A stretch of DNA of 64,000 bases from Paraburkholderia aspalathi (GTDB lineage Bacteria > Pseudomonadota > Gammaproteobacteria > Burkholderiales > Burkholderiaceae): contig NZ_FPBH01000001.1 in the NCBI RefSeq assembly GCF_900116445.1, positions 372,001 through 436,000 of the forward strand, in the 5' to 3' direction. The translations under genes were made by a program, and so were the position numbers. The notes under the pieces are model-generated. The model did no database searches. It had not been told where the DNA came from and saw only the letters and a list, made by a program, of their open reading frames with translations. Within the stretch, counting starts at the first letter, position 1; every line of letters starts with the position of its first letter. Shown piece by piece: positions 1 to 9,317 of this stretch.

Positions 1-252
1 CCGGCGTTCGCCTATGTACGTCCGCACGATCTGCAGTTGTATCCGCAAGCGTCCGGCCATCGCGAAGGCATTGTGGTCGACGTGCGGCGCGTGGTGACGC
101 TCGGCGGCTCGGTGCGTGTGGAACTGGCGGGCCGCGAAGGCAATGTGCTCGAGGCGGAACTCGATCGCGAATCGTGGCGCGATCTGCAACTGTCGATAGG
201 CGACGGCGTGACGGCAGTGCCGCGCGCCTTGCGCGTATTTCCGGCGCAATAG
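1..252 (+). CDS. cysA: Sulfate/thiosulfate ABC transporter ATP-binding protein CysA, C-terminal fragment
   Basis: Only the last 83 codons lie in the window; the reading frame is open from base 1 to the TAG at 250-252. The visible part is the regulatory end of an importer ATPase: it opens with the VRPHDL motif typical of the CysA/MalK C-terminal region and continues as a TOBE-like beta domain (GIVVDVRRVVTLGGSVRVEL). CysA powers uptake of sulfate or thiosulfate at the inner membrane. The sulfur regulator cysB follows 107 bp downstream on the same strand, which supports the assignment over other MalK-like ATPases. The ATPase motifs are outside the window, so substrate specificity rests on context. 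Confidence 0.85.
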   Translation, partial: PAFAYVRPHDLQLYPQASGHREGIVVDVRRVVTLGGSVRVELAGREGNVLEAELDRESWRDLQLSIGDGVTAVPRALRVFPAQ

Positions 253-359
253 GCGGCGCCACGAGCATCAACACAGGCAGCAACACAGGCAGCGCAACAA
301 CACTCGGCGTTTCAATCAAACTCTAATAACTCAACTCTGGCTCAACCGGAGACATACAG

Positions 360-1286
360 ATGAACTTTCAGCAATTGCGCTTTGTGCGCGAGGCCGTGCG
401 TCAGAACATGAATCTGACTGAGGTGGCGAACGTGTTGTACACGTCGCAGTCGGGTGTGTCGAAACAGATCAAGGATCTGGAAGACGAACTCGGCGTCGAT
501 ATTTTCATCCGGCGCGGCAAGCGTCTGACGGGCCTCACCGAGCCGGGCAAGGCTGTGCATCAGTTGATCGAGCGGATGTTGCTCGATGCGGAGAATCTGC
601 GCCGCGTCGCGCGTCAATATGCCGATCAGGACAGCGGCCACCTGGTCGTGGCGACGACTCACACCCAGGCGCGTTACGCGCTGCCGAAGGTGATCCGTCA
701 ATTCACCGAGGTGTTCCCGAAGGTGCATCTGGCGCTGCGCCAGGGCAGCCCGCAGCAGATTGCGCAGATGATCATCAACGGCGAAGCGGACATCGGCATT
801 TCGACGGAAGCGCTCGACCGCTTCCCCGATATCGTCACGTTCCCGTGCTATTCGTGGCATCACGTCGTGGTCGTGCCGAAGGGGCATCCGCTGGTGGGCC
901 GCGAAAACCTGACGCTCGACGAGATTGCCGAATTCCCGATCGTTACCTACGACCAGGACTTCACGGGCCGCTCGCACATCGATCAGGCGTTCGCGAAAGC
1001 GGGTGCATTGCCTGATGTTGTGTTGACCGCCATCGATGCCGACGTGATCAAGACGTACGTCGAACTTGGCATGGGCATCGGCGTGGTTGCCGCGATGGCC
1101 TACGATCCGAAACGCGACACGGAACTGGTCGCGCTGGATACGCAGCATCTGTTCGAAGCGAGCACGACGCGGGTCGGCCTGCGCAAGGGCGCGTTCCTGC
1201 GCGCATACGCGTACCGGCTGATCGAAATGTTCGCGCCGCAGTTGAATGAAGCGGAAATCGCCGCACAGTTGCGCGAAGCGGTTTGA
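360..1286 (+). CDS. cysB: LysR-type regulator of sulfur assimilation, CysB family
   Basis: A 308-residue LysR-type regulator with the CysB-type N-terminus (MNFQQLRFVREAVRQNMNLT) rather than the generic LysR start. The winged helix-turn-helix spans about residues 18-60 (VANVLYTSQSGVSKQIKDLE), followed by the linker helix and a two-lobe effector-binding domain that contains the THTQARYALP segment conserved in CysB and Cbl. CysB activates cysteine biosynthesis and sulfate uptake genes in response to N-acetylserine. The ATG is preceded by an ACCGGAGA ribosome site. It lies just after cysA, so it probably belongs to, or regulates, the sulfate transport operon. CysB versus Cbl cannot be separated with certainty. 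Confidence 0.92.
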   Translation: MNFQQLRFVREAVRQNMNLTEVANVLYTSQSGVSKQIKDLEDELGVDIFIRRGKRLTGLTEPGKAVHQLIERMLLDAENLRRVARQYADQDSGHLVVATTHTQARYALPKVIRQFTEVFPKVHLALRQGSPQQIAQMIINGEADIGISTEALDRFPDIVTFPCYSWHHVVVVPKGHPLVGRENLTLDEIAEFPIVTYDQDFTGRSHIDQAFAKAGALPDVVLTAIDADVIKTYVELGMGIGVVAAMAYDPKRDTELVALDTQHLFEASTTRVGLRKGAFLRAYAYRLIEMFAPQLNEAEIAAQLREAV

Positions 1287-1290
1287 GGGA

Positions 1291-1354
1291 TGCGCCGGAT
1301 CGTTGCGGTTCGGCGCACGGCACGCAAGGCGCCGCGTGAATTCATTGCGGCGCC
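1291..1354 (+). terminator. Two tandem hairpins after cysB, possible terminator
   Basis: Two perfect inverted repeats follow the cysB stop: TGCGCCG/CGGCGCA (1291-1297 and 1311-1317) and GGCGCCGC/GCGGCGCC (1328-1335 and 1347-1354). Neither is followed by a T-run, so this is either a weak intrinsic terminator or an mRNA 3' stabiliser. Confidence 0.35.
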
Positions 1355-1497
1355 AAACGTGCGATCTTCAAGCGGGCTGTAGCCGGCCTTGATGTAAACG
1401 CCGCGCAAACGCGTGGCGCACGGAGCGCCGGCCTCATCCAGCTCCGAAACGAACGGGTATCCGTTTTTTCACGCATGGCGGCGCGCGGCGCATCGCT

Positions 1498-1510
1498 TAC
1501 AATCGCCGCC
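1498..1510 (+). promoter_or_regulatory. -10 element TACAAT positioned for a leaderless asparaginase mRNA
   Basis: TACAAT at 1498-1503 is followed by 7 nt and then the ATG at 1511, so a normally spaced transcript would start at or one base before the start codon. There is no Shine-Dalgarno sequence and no good -35 hexamer. The element also argues against the longer in-frame start at 1475, which lies upstream of the promoter. Confidence 0.5.
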
Positions 1511-2554
1511 ATGAATACTTTGACTTCTTCCTCCGCCACGCCTTCAGGCGAAGGCGCTACGCCGCTGCTGCCGCGCATCGCCGTGCTGGCGACCGGCGGC
1601 ACGATCGCCGGCGCGGCCGCGGACGCCACTAATACATCGGGCTACCAGGCCGGCGTGGTCGGCGTCGAGCAATTGCTGGCCGTGGTGCCGGCCTTGTCCA
1701 CGGTGGCGCGCATCGCGCCTGAGCAGATTGCCAGCGTCGACAGTAAAGACATGGAAATGTCATTGTGGACCACGCTCGCACAACGTATCAACACGCTGCT
1801 CGCCGACGATGACGTCGACGGCGTGGTGGTCACACATGGCACCGATACACTCGAAGAAACCGCCTATCTGCTTCATCTGACGATCAAGTCGGACAAGCCG
1901 GTCGTGCTGACCGCCGCCATGCGCCCGGCGTCGGCGCTGTCCGCCGATGGTCCGCTGAATCTGCTGAACGCAGTGACGGTTGCGGCGCACGCGGGTTCGC
2001 GCGGGCAGGGCGTGCTGGTGGCGTTCAACAACAAGATTCACAGCGCACGCGACGTGGTCAAGACGAGCACGTATGCAGTCGATGCCTTCCAGTCTCCGGA
2101 TATCGGCGCGCTCGGCTGGGTGCAGGACGGTCGCGTCGAATTCCAGCGCAGCGTGGTGCGTCCGCATACGCTCGCAACCGAATTCGTGATCGGCGCGAAG
2201 TGGCCGCATGTGGAGATCGTCGTGAGCTACGCGGGCGTTTCGCGCATTGCCGTGGACGCGTTGGTTGCTGCGGGTGTGCGCGGTATCGTCGTGGCGGGCA
2301 CGGGTAACGGCTCGATTCACGCCTCGGTGCAGCAGGCGCTGGCCGATGCCGCTTCGCAAGGCGTCGTGGTGGTGCGTGCGTCGCGCGTGGGTTCAGGGCA
2401 TGTGATGCGCAACGGAGCGGCCGCCGACGATGCACTTGGTTTCGTCAGCGCAGGTTCGCTGAATCCGTACAAGGCACGCGTGCTGCTGATGCTGGCATTG
2501 GCCGCGGGCGGCACAGGGCCGGTTGCGTTGCAGAAGACTTTCGATACGTACTGA
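1511..2554 (+). CDS. L-asparaginase (type II-like fold family)
   Basis: A 347-residue asparaginase/glutaminase. Both family signatures are intact: ATGGTIAGA with the nucleophile Thr31, and VVTHGTDTLEET with Thr111-Asp112. Tyr45 and Lys184 (ARDVVKTST) match the remaining active-site residues. It hydrolyses L-asparagine to aspartate and ammonia. Sequence style is that of the high-affinity type II enzymes, but no signal peptide is visible, so the product looks cytoplasmic. The ATG at 1511 was chosen over an in-frame ATG at 1475 because a -10 element lies between them. It is a single-gene unit converging on the DUF3597 gene. Confidence 0.9.
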   Translation: MNTLTSSSATPSGEGATPLLPRIAVLATGGTIAGAAADATNTSGYQAGVVGVEQLLAVVPALSTVARIAPEQIASVDSKDMEMSLWTTLAQRINTLLADDDVDGVVVTHGTDTLEETAYLLHLTIKSDKPVVLTAAMRPASALSADGPLNLLNAVTVAAHAGSRGQGVLVAFNNKIHSARDVVKTSTYAVDAFQSPDIGALGWVQDGRVEFQRSVVRPHTLATEFVIGAKWPHVEIVVSYAGVSRIAVDALVAAGVRGIVVAGTGNGSIHASVQQALADAASQGVVVVRASRVGSGHVMRNGAAADDALGFVSAGSLNPYKARVLLMLALAAGGTGPVALQKTFDTY

Positions 2555-2616
2555 TTGATTTAACGCGCGCGGCCCGGTTCGAAGTCAGAACCGTGTCCCG
2601 CACATGAAGCTTGAAT

Positions 2617-2659
2617 GACAACGCGGCGCCCAGGTCATTGACCGGAGCGCCGCGTTGTC
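2617..2659. terminator. 13-bp perfect hairpin between convergent genes
   Basis: GACAACGCGGCGC (2617-2629) and its exact complement (2647-2659) enclose a 17-nt loop that itself contains GGTC/GACC. It sits between the asparaginase stop and the end of the convergent DUF3597 gene and probably stops transcription both ways. T-runs on either side are poor. Confidence 0.5.
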
Positions 2660-2713
2660 GTTACAGCTTAACGTTGATCGCTATCGCCGGAAACAGGCGG
2701 CGCAGGCAAGCAT

Positions 2714-3115
2714 TTAGGACGCCAGATCCGGAGGCAACTTCCCGCCGTTCGCCGCCAGCGCTAGCATCACCTGTTTGTGCAGCCAGATGTTCATGCTTGC
2801 CGAATCGTTCGTGTCGCCGCTGTACTTCAGTTCCTGGGCGAGTTGCTTACGATGCTCGAGGCTGCTGTCGACGCCGAGCGCTTTCAGCGTGTCGACGATC
2901 GACGTGCGCCAGTTCAACGTTTGCCCGCTCTCACTCACGAACTGGTCCATGACGACCGCGACGTCGACGTCAGTCAGCGGCGGCGGTGCCGGCGCAGCGT
3001 CTGGTGCGGCAGCTTGTGCCGCTGCCGGATCCGGTGTCGGCTCAACCGCAGGCGCAGGCTGGTCGGGCTTCGCTTTGCCGAAGAGCTTGTTTACGATGTC
3101 ACCAAAAATGCTCAT
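2714..3115 (-). CDS. DUF3597 domain-containing protein
   Basis: A 133-residue protein starting MSIFGDIVNKLFGKAK, as in the DUF3597 family. A Pro/Ala-rich linker (about residues 20-47) separates this short N-terminal segment from a helical C-terminal domain (VDVAVVMDQF to the end) with the family pattern LNWRTSIVDTLKALG and SGDTNDSASMNIWLHKQ. Function is unknown; the family is small and often likened to periplasmic or stress-associated proteins, which this sequence does not prove. AAAGGATT precedes the ATG. It appears monocistronic, with a 550-bp gene-free region upstream. Confidence 0.85.
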   Translation of the reverse strand: MSIFGDIVNKLFGKAKPDQPAPAVEPTPDPAAAQAAAPDAAPAPPPLTDVDVAVVMDQFVSESGQTLNWRTSIVDTLKALGVDSSLEHRKQLAQELKYSGDTNDSASMNIWLHKQVMLALAANGGKLPPDLAS

Positions 3116-3665
3116 GCTGAATCCTTTGCAGAGGGGTTACCGGCGCAAGCACATTCCGCTCACGGGTTGAACTCTGGTTGCGAATCGGGCGAATAAAACT
3201 GAGCACATGTGCCGCGATAATCGGCGAGCCGCATGTGAACGCTGATACGCCAGCAACCAGACTCAACGAGTGTAGGAGAAAAGCGGGGAGGGATGTGTCA
3301 AAAAAGGTCGTGCCGCGGGCGCGGAGTTGCAAGCAAATGCAAGCGGACTTGCGAGCACACGTGCGAGGAGACCTGCATTGAGAGGTACTGGCAGGCGGCA
3401 TGCATGATGCAGCCGCTGCGAGAGATTGGCGGAAAACGCATAAATTTGAAATCCGACAGCCGGACACCCGACGACGACGTCTGACCGACCAAGGCTTCCC
3501 CGGCGCCGCCGGGTGCCGCTGCGGACCCCACTTGCCGCTCTCAGCCCAGAGCGACACGATTTGCCCGTTCCGCCATGCACGCCGCACGACGAACCGGGCG
3601 CCCCACCTGCGGTTGCCACGACGGTCACGTTGAAACCGCAACCGTCACGGCAACCTTGTTGTTGC
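3116..3665. other. 550-bp gene-free region between DUF3597 gene and glxR
   Basis: I see no convincing gene. It must hold the promoter of the DUF3597 gene near its left end. Other content is a perfect palindrome GCACATGTGC at 3204-3213, a run of phased TGCRAG repeats at 3329-3379, and a hairpin at 3611-3655. Short open frames here lack ribosome sites and family resemblance. Confidence 0.6.
3611..3655 (-). terminator. Imperfect hairpin downstream of glxR
   Basis: GGTTGCC...ACGGT (3611-3625) pairs with ACCGT...GGCAACC (3641-3655) with two mismatches in 15 positions. It begins 11 nt beyond the glxR stop and probably ends the gcl-hyi-glxR transcript. There is no strong T-run. Confidence 0.35.
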
Positions 3666-4574
3666 TTAAGCTGCCTTGGCTTCGCTACCCGGCGCTTGCG
3701 CGACTTCGTAGTTCGCCATGATTTCGAGCGCGCGCACCATGGCCGAGTGATCCCATGCCTTGCCGCCATTCGCCGCGCATACGCTGAACAGTTGCTGCGC
3801 GCTCGCCGTATGCGGCAGGGCGATGCCGAGCTTGCGTGCGCCGTCGAGTGCGAGGTTCAGATCCTTCTGATGCAGTTCGATGCGGAAGCCCGGGTCGAAC
3901 TTACGCTTGGTCATACGCTCGCCATGCACTTCGAGAATGCGCGACGAAGCGAAGCCGCCCATCAATGCCTTGCGCACACGTTCCGGATCCGCGCCCGAGC
4001 GCGACGCGAACAGCAGGGCTTCAGCCACCGCTTCGATGTTCAGTGCGACGATGATCTGGTTCGCGACCTTGCACGTTTGACCCGCGCCGTTGTCGCCGAT
4101 CAGCGAGATGTTCTTGCCCATCAGTTCGAACAGCGGCTTGGCGAGAGCAAAGGCTTTTTCCGGACCGCCGACCATGATCGTCAGCGACGCTTCACGCGCG
4201 CCGACTTCGCCGCCCGAGACCGGTGCATCCAGGTAGTCGACGCCCAGCGCGTTGATCTTCTTCGCAAAGGCTTGCGTGTCGAGCGGCGAGATCGAGCTCA
4301 TGTCGATCACCAGCTTGCCCTGCGTGAGGCCGGCGGCGACGCCGTCGTCCGCGAACAGCACGTTAGCGACGTCAGGCGTGTCCGGCACCATGATGATGAC
4401 GATGTCGGCAGCTTGGGCGACAGCGGTCGAATTGGCGACCACGGTGGTCGTCTTGCTCAGATCTTCCGGCACCGGATAAGCGCCATTCACGAACAGCGAA
4501 TGACCGCCCTTGATGAGGTTGCGCGCCATGTGCGCGCCCATGATGCCGAGGCCGATGAAACCGATCTTTGCCAT
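3666..4574 (-). CDS. glxR: 2-hydroxy-3-oxopropionate (tartronate semialdehyde) reductase
   Basis: A 302-residue beta-hydroxyacid dehydrogenase. The N-terminus carries the dinucleotide-binding motif IGFIGLGIMG (residues 4-13). The substrate segment DAPVSGGEVGA and the catalytic-lysine segment CKVANQII are both present. It reduces tartronate semialdehyde to D-glycerate in the cytoplasm. It follows hyi by 56 bp, and gcl lies upstream, so the three genes form the glyoxylate-to-glycerate route: Gcl makes tartronate semialdehyde, GlxR reduces it, Hyi interconverts it with hydroxypyruvate. A TGGAGA ribosome site precedes the ATG. Confidence 0.95.
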   Translation of the reverse strand: MAKIGFIGLGIMGAHMARNLIKGGHSLFVNGAYPVPEDLSKTTTVVANSTAVAQAADIVIIMVPDTPDVANVLFADDGVAAGLTQGKLVIDMSSISPLDTQAFAKKINALGVDYLDAPVSGGEVGAREASLTIMVGGPEKAFALAKPLFELMGKNISLIGDNGAGQTCKVANQIIVALNIEAVAEALLFASRSGADPERVRKALMGGFASSRILEVHGERMTKRKFDPGFRIELHQKDLNLALDGARKLGIALPHTASAQQLFSVCAANGGKAWDHSAMVRALEIMANYEVAQAPGSEAKAA

Positions 4575-4630
4575 GTGTCTAAATCTCCAGTGTTGTTTGG
4601 GGTGATGTGCCTAGCCGATCGATGAGCCGA

Positions 4631-5440
4631 TCAGGCAGCGGCGTGGGCTGCGCCGCGGGTTTGCCCGGCCACGCTCTGTACCCAGCCGAGGCCGGCGGCG
4701 GTGGTCGTGCGCGGCTTGTATTCGCAACCGACGTAGCCTTCGTAGCCGAGCGAGTCGAGCAGGTCGAACAGGAACGGGTAGTTGATTTCACCGGTGCCCG
4801 GTTCGTTGCGCCCCGGGTTGTCGGCGAGCTGGATGTGCGCGATCTGCGGCAGATTCTTCTTGATCGTTGCCGCGAGTTCGCCTTCCATCCGTTGCATGTG
4901 ATAGATGTCGTATTGCAGGAACAGATTGTCCGAGCCCACCGCGCGAATCACGTCGAGGCCTTCGCCCGAACGGTTCAACGCGAAGCCAGGGATGTCGTAC
5001 GAATTGCACGGCTCGACCAGCAGCTTGATGCCGGCTTTTTTCAGTTCGCCCGCGGCGAAGCGCAGATTGTCGACGATCGTCGCGCGCGCCTTGTCCGCAT
5101 CGACGCCCGCAGTCGGAATGCCGACGAGGCAATTCAGTTGCGGCACCTTCAGGGCGCTCGCATATTCGATCGCGCGGCCGACACCTTCCTGAAACTCGCC
5201 CACACGATCCGGCAGGCATGCGATGCCGCGTTCACCCGCTTCCCAGTTGCCCGCGGGCAGGTTGTGCAACACGAGTTTCAAACGGTTTTGCTGCAGACGT
5301 TCGCTCAATTCAGCGATCTGATACGGATACGGAAACAGGAATTCGACGGCGTTGAAGCCCGCGTCCGACGCTGCCGCAAAGCGGTCGAGGAACGGGACTT
5401 CGTTGAACAGCATGGTGAGATTCGCTGCAAATTTCGGCAT
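4631..5440 (-). CDS. hyi: Hydroxypyruvate isomerase
   Basis: A 269-residue TIM-barrel protein of the xylose-isomerase-like superfamily. Family segments are visible: FAANLTMLFNEVPF at the start, VEFLFPYPYQ, LHNLPAGNW, the glutamate-containing VEPCNSYDIPGF, and the metal-site segment LQYDIYHMQRMEGEL. It interconverts hydroxypyruvate and tartronate semialdehyde. It lies between gcl and glxR on the same strand (110-bp gap to gcl), matching the common order in proteobacteria. The C-terminus after the barrel is a short Ala-rich tail. Length is slightly above the E. coli enzyme (258). Confidence 0.93.
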   Translation of the reverse strand: MPKFAANLTMLFNEVPFLDRFAAASDAGFNAVEFLFPYPYQIAELSERLQQNRLKLVLHNLPAGNWEAGERGIACLPDRVGEFQEGVGRAIEYASALKVPQLNCLVGIPTAGVDADKARATIVDNLRFAAGELKKAGIKLLVEPCNSYDIPGFALNRSGEGLDVIRAVGSDNLFLQYDIYHMQRMEGELAATIKKNLPQIAHIQLADNPGRNEPGTGEINYPFLFDLLDSLGYEGYVGCEYKPRTTTAAGLGWVQSVAGQTRGAAHAAA

Positions 5441-5550
5441 GGTGCTTTTTGTCTCGCTGGTCGGTCAGTGGAATAACTTCATGAGGCGATTCAGTGGCCT
5501 TGAATGGCTACGCCGCTGAATCGCGCTCATCTACTGCAAAGTCACAAAGC

Positions 5551-7326
<1,776 letters not shown>

Positions 7327-7546
7327 GAATGTCTCCTGAATGTCTTGGGTGGGCGAATAGGTCGGCTGACGAATTCGCTGACGGATATGCAAACCAAAGG
7401 TGTTGTTCGAACTGTAGGCTTCACCTAAAGGTTTGATAAGATCAGTCCGGGTCGCTTATTTCGAAACAAAAAGTATGGAATGGGCCTGGTGGTAGGAGAG
7501 GGGCACAAGGCGGTTGCAACCCGCTTGCGTGGGACCGGAGACAAAA

Positions 7547-8461
7547 ATGGACCGCTTCAAACAAATCGAAACTTTCGTGCGCGTCGCCGATGCGGGCAGC
7601 CTCGCGGCCGCGGCGCTGGAGGAGGGGGTGTCGCCGGTGATTCTCGGGCGCCGCATCGACGCGCTTGAAAAGCGCCTCGGCGTGAAACTGATGTACCGCT
7701 CGACGCGGCGCCTCGTGGTCAGCGAAGAAGGCGCGGCGTTTCTCGAGCGCTGCCGTGGCCTGCTCACCGAGTGGGATCAGGCGGAAAACGAATTGAGCGC
7801 CGGACGGCGCGCGGTGAACGGTCATCTGATCGTGTCGGCGCCGGCCGCGTTCGGGCGCAAACATGTTGCGCCGCTTGCGCCGGCTTTTCTCGCGGATAAG
7901 CCGGAATTGCAGGTGTCGTTCAACCTGACCGATCGGGTCGTGGACCTGGTACGCGAGGGGTACGACTTGTCGATCCGGATCGGCGGCGCGGTCGATCCTA
8001 ATTTCGTCGCGGTAAAGCTGGCGTCGAACCGGCGCGTGGTGTGCGGTACGCCAGAATATTTCAAGAAATACGGCAAACCCAAAACACTCGAAGATCTGCC
8101 GCAGCACAATTGCCTCGCGTTCAACTTGCAAGGCGGCCAGAACCGCGGCTGGTACTTCCGCCGCAACGGCAAACTAGCGACGGTGCGGGTAGGCGGCACG
8201 CTCGACTGCAACGACGGCGAGTTGTTGCACCGCTGGGTGTCAGAAGGGCTCGGGCTCGGCTGGCGCTCCACGTGGGAAATCCAGCAGCAACTGGCGCGCG
8301 GCGAACTGGAAACCGTGCTGGATGAATACGCGCTGCCCGACTACGACATTCTGGCGGTCTATCCGCAGCAGCGTTACGTGCCGGCCAAGGTGCGCTACTT
8401 CATCGACTACCTGAAAGAGGTGTATGCCAGCGAGGATTACTGGAATCGTCCGACTTACTGA
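7547..8461 (+). CDS. LysR-type regulator, probable regulator of gcl-hyi-glxR
   Basis: A 304-residue LysR-type protein. The N-terminal winged helix is MDRFKQIETFVRVADAGSLA...VSPVILGRRIDALEKRLG, then a long linker and the effector domain. It belongs to the large subgroup resembling DmlR/CrgA (TRRLVVSEEG; a conserved DLVREGYDLSIRIG block near residue 140). It is transcribed divergently from gcl with 220 bp between, the classic LysR arrangement, so glyoxylate-pathway control is inferred. ATG chosen at 7547 because CCGGAGAC precedes it. The ligand cannot be read from the sequence. Confidence 0.88.
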   Translation: MDRFKQIETFVRVADAGSLAAAALEEGVSPVILGRRIDALEKRLGVKLMYRSTRRLVVSEEGAAFLERCRGLLTEWDQAENELSAGRRAVNGHLIVSAPAAFGRKHVAPLAPAFLADKPELQVSFNLTDRVVDLVREGYDLSIRIGGAVDPNFVAVKLASNRRVVCGTPEYFKKYGKPKTLEDLPQHNCLAFNLQGGQNRGWYFRRNGKLATVRVGGTLDCNDGELLHRWVSEGLGLGWRSTWEIQQQLARGELETVLDEYALPDYDILAVYPQQRYVPAKVRYFIDYLKEVYASEDYWNRPTY

Positions 8462-8504
8462 GTGCGGGCTGACGGTAATTTTTCGCGGATTTCACGCGAA
8501 GCCG

Positions 8505-8530
8505 GGAATAAACTTGGTATGCAGCCGGTC
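8505..8530 (+). promoter_or_regulatory. Candidate ECF-type promoter upstream of the sigma factor gene
   Basis: GGAATAA (8505-8511), 16 nt, then GTC (8528-8530) resembles the GGAAC-type -35 and GTC-type -10 boxes of ECF sigma factors. It lies 50 bp before the sigma start, so positive autoregulation is plausible. A TTCGCG/CGCGAA hairpin (8482-8500) just upstream may end the lysR transcript. Confidence 0.4.
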
Positions 8531-8579
8531 ATGTTGGATGACGAGTCAATAGCTTAGCCGCAATGCCCGGAGGGCCGAG

Positions 8580-9317
8580 GTGGGTCAACCCGATTCAAAT
8601 GCCGCCCGCGCGCACGATGGCGCCGATGCAGCGAGGAACCGCCGTTTTCAGGAATTGGCGCTCCCGCATCTCGACGCCGCGTACAACCTTGCGCGCTGGC
8701 TGTGCGGTAACGCCAACGATGCCGACGACGTCGTGCAGGAAGCATTCATGCGCGCGTTTCGTTTCTTCGACACGTTCCGTGGCGACTCCGCGCGACCGTG
8801 GCTGCTGGCGATCGTGCGCCGCACCTGGTACACGGAATGGCGGCGGCGGGCGTCGTCGCACGAGGTGGTCGAGTTCGACGACACGATGGACGAGGCGACC
8901 TTCGACGGCTGGAGCACGGGCGGCGCGGATCCGCAGACGCTCCTGATCCGCGACGAAGACACGAAGCTCGTGCACGAGGCGCTGGCGCAGTTGCCGGTCG
9001 AGTATCGGGAGGTGCTGATCCTGCGGGAGCTTGAAGAAATGGGTTACCGGGAGATCGCGATGGTCGCCGATGTGCCGATCGGCACGGTGATGTCGCGACT
9101 CGCGCGGGGCAGGCGCAAGCTGGCCACGCTGCTGATGGCGAAGCAGGGTGGTGGCCTTCCGGGAGGTGGAAGTCCGCCGCGAGCAACACCGTCGGGTACC
9201 TCTGCGGCGCCCACGGCTTCTGTCACACCACTCCGGGCGGCCTCCAACGGCCGTCCATCCAACAACCCCGGCGCGAGTGCTGCCGGCTTAACTCAGGAGA
9301 CGCCAGATGGACTGTAA
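8580..9317 (+). CDS. ECF (group 4) RNA polymerase sigma factor
   Basis: A 245-residue sigma factor. Region 2 covers about residues 27-98 (LDAAYNLARWLCGNANDADDVVQEAF, then RAFRFFDTFRGDSARPWLLAIVRR). Region 4 follows at about 130-188 (QLPVEYREVLILRELEEMGYREIAMV with the helix-turn-helix VPIGTVMSRLARGRRKL). The last 50 residues are a Gly/Pro/Ala-rich tail beyond the usual ECF end. The start is GTG at 8580. The gene overlaps the anti-sigma gene by 11 nt, which implies translational coupling. The stimulus is not evident. Confidence 0.92.
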   Translation: MGQPDSNAARAHDGADAARNRRFQELALPHLDAAYNLARWLCGNANDADDVVQEAFMRAFRFFDTFRGDSARPWLLAIVRRTWYTEWRRRASSHEVVEFDDTMDEATFDGWSTGGADPQTLLIRDEDTKLVHEALAQLPVEYREVLILRELEEMGYREIAMVADVPIGTVMSRLARGRRKLATLLMAKQGGGLPGGGSPPRATPSGTSAAPTASVTPLRAASNGRPSNNPGASAAGLTQETPDGL

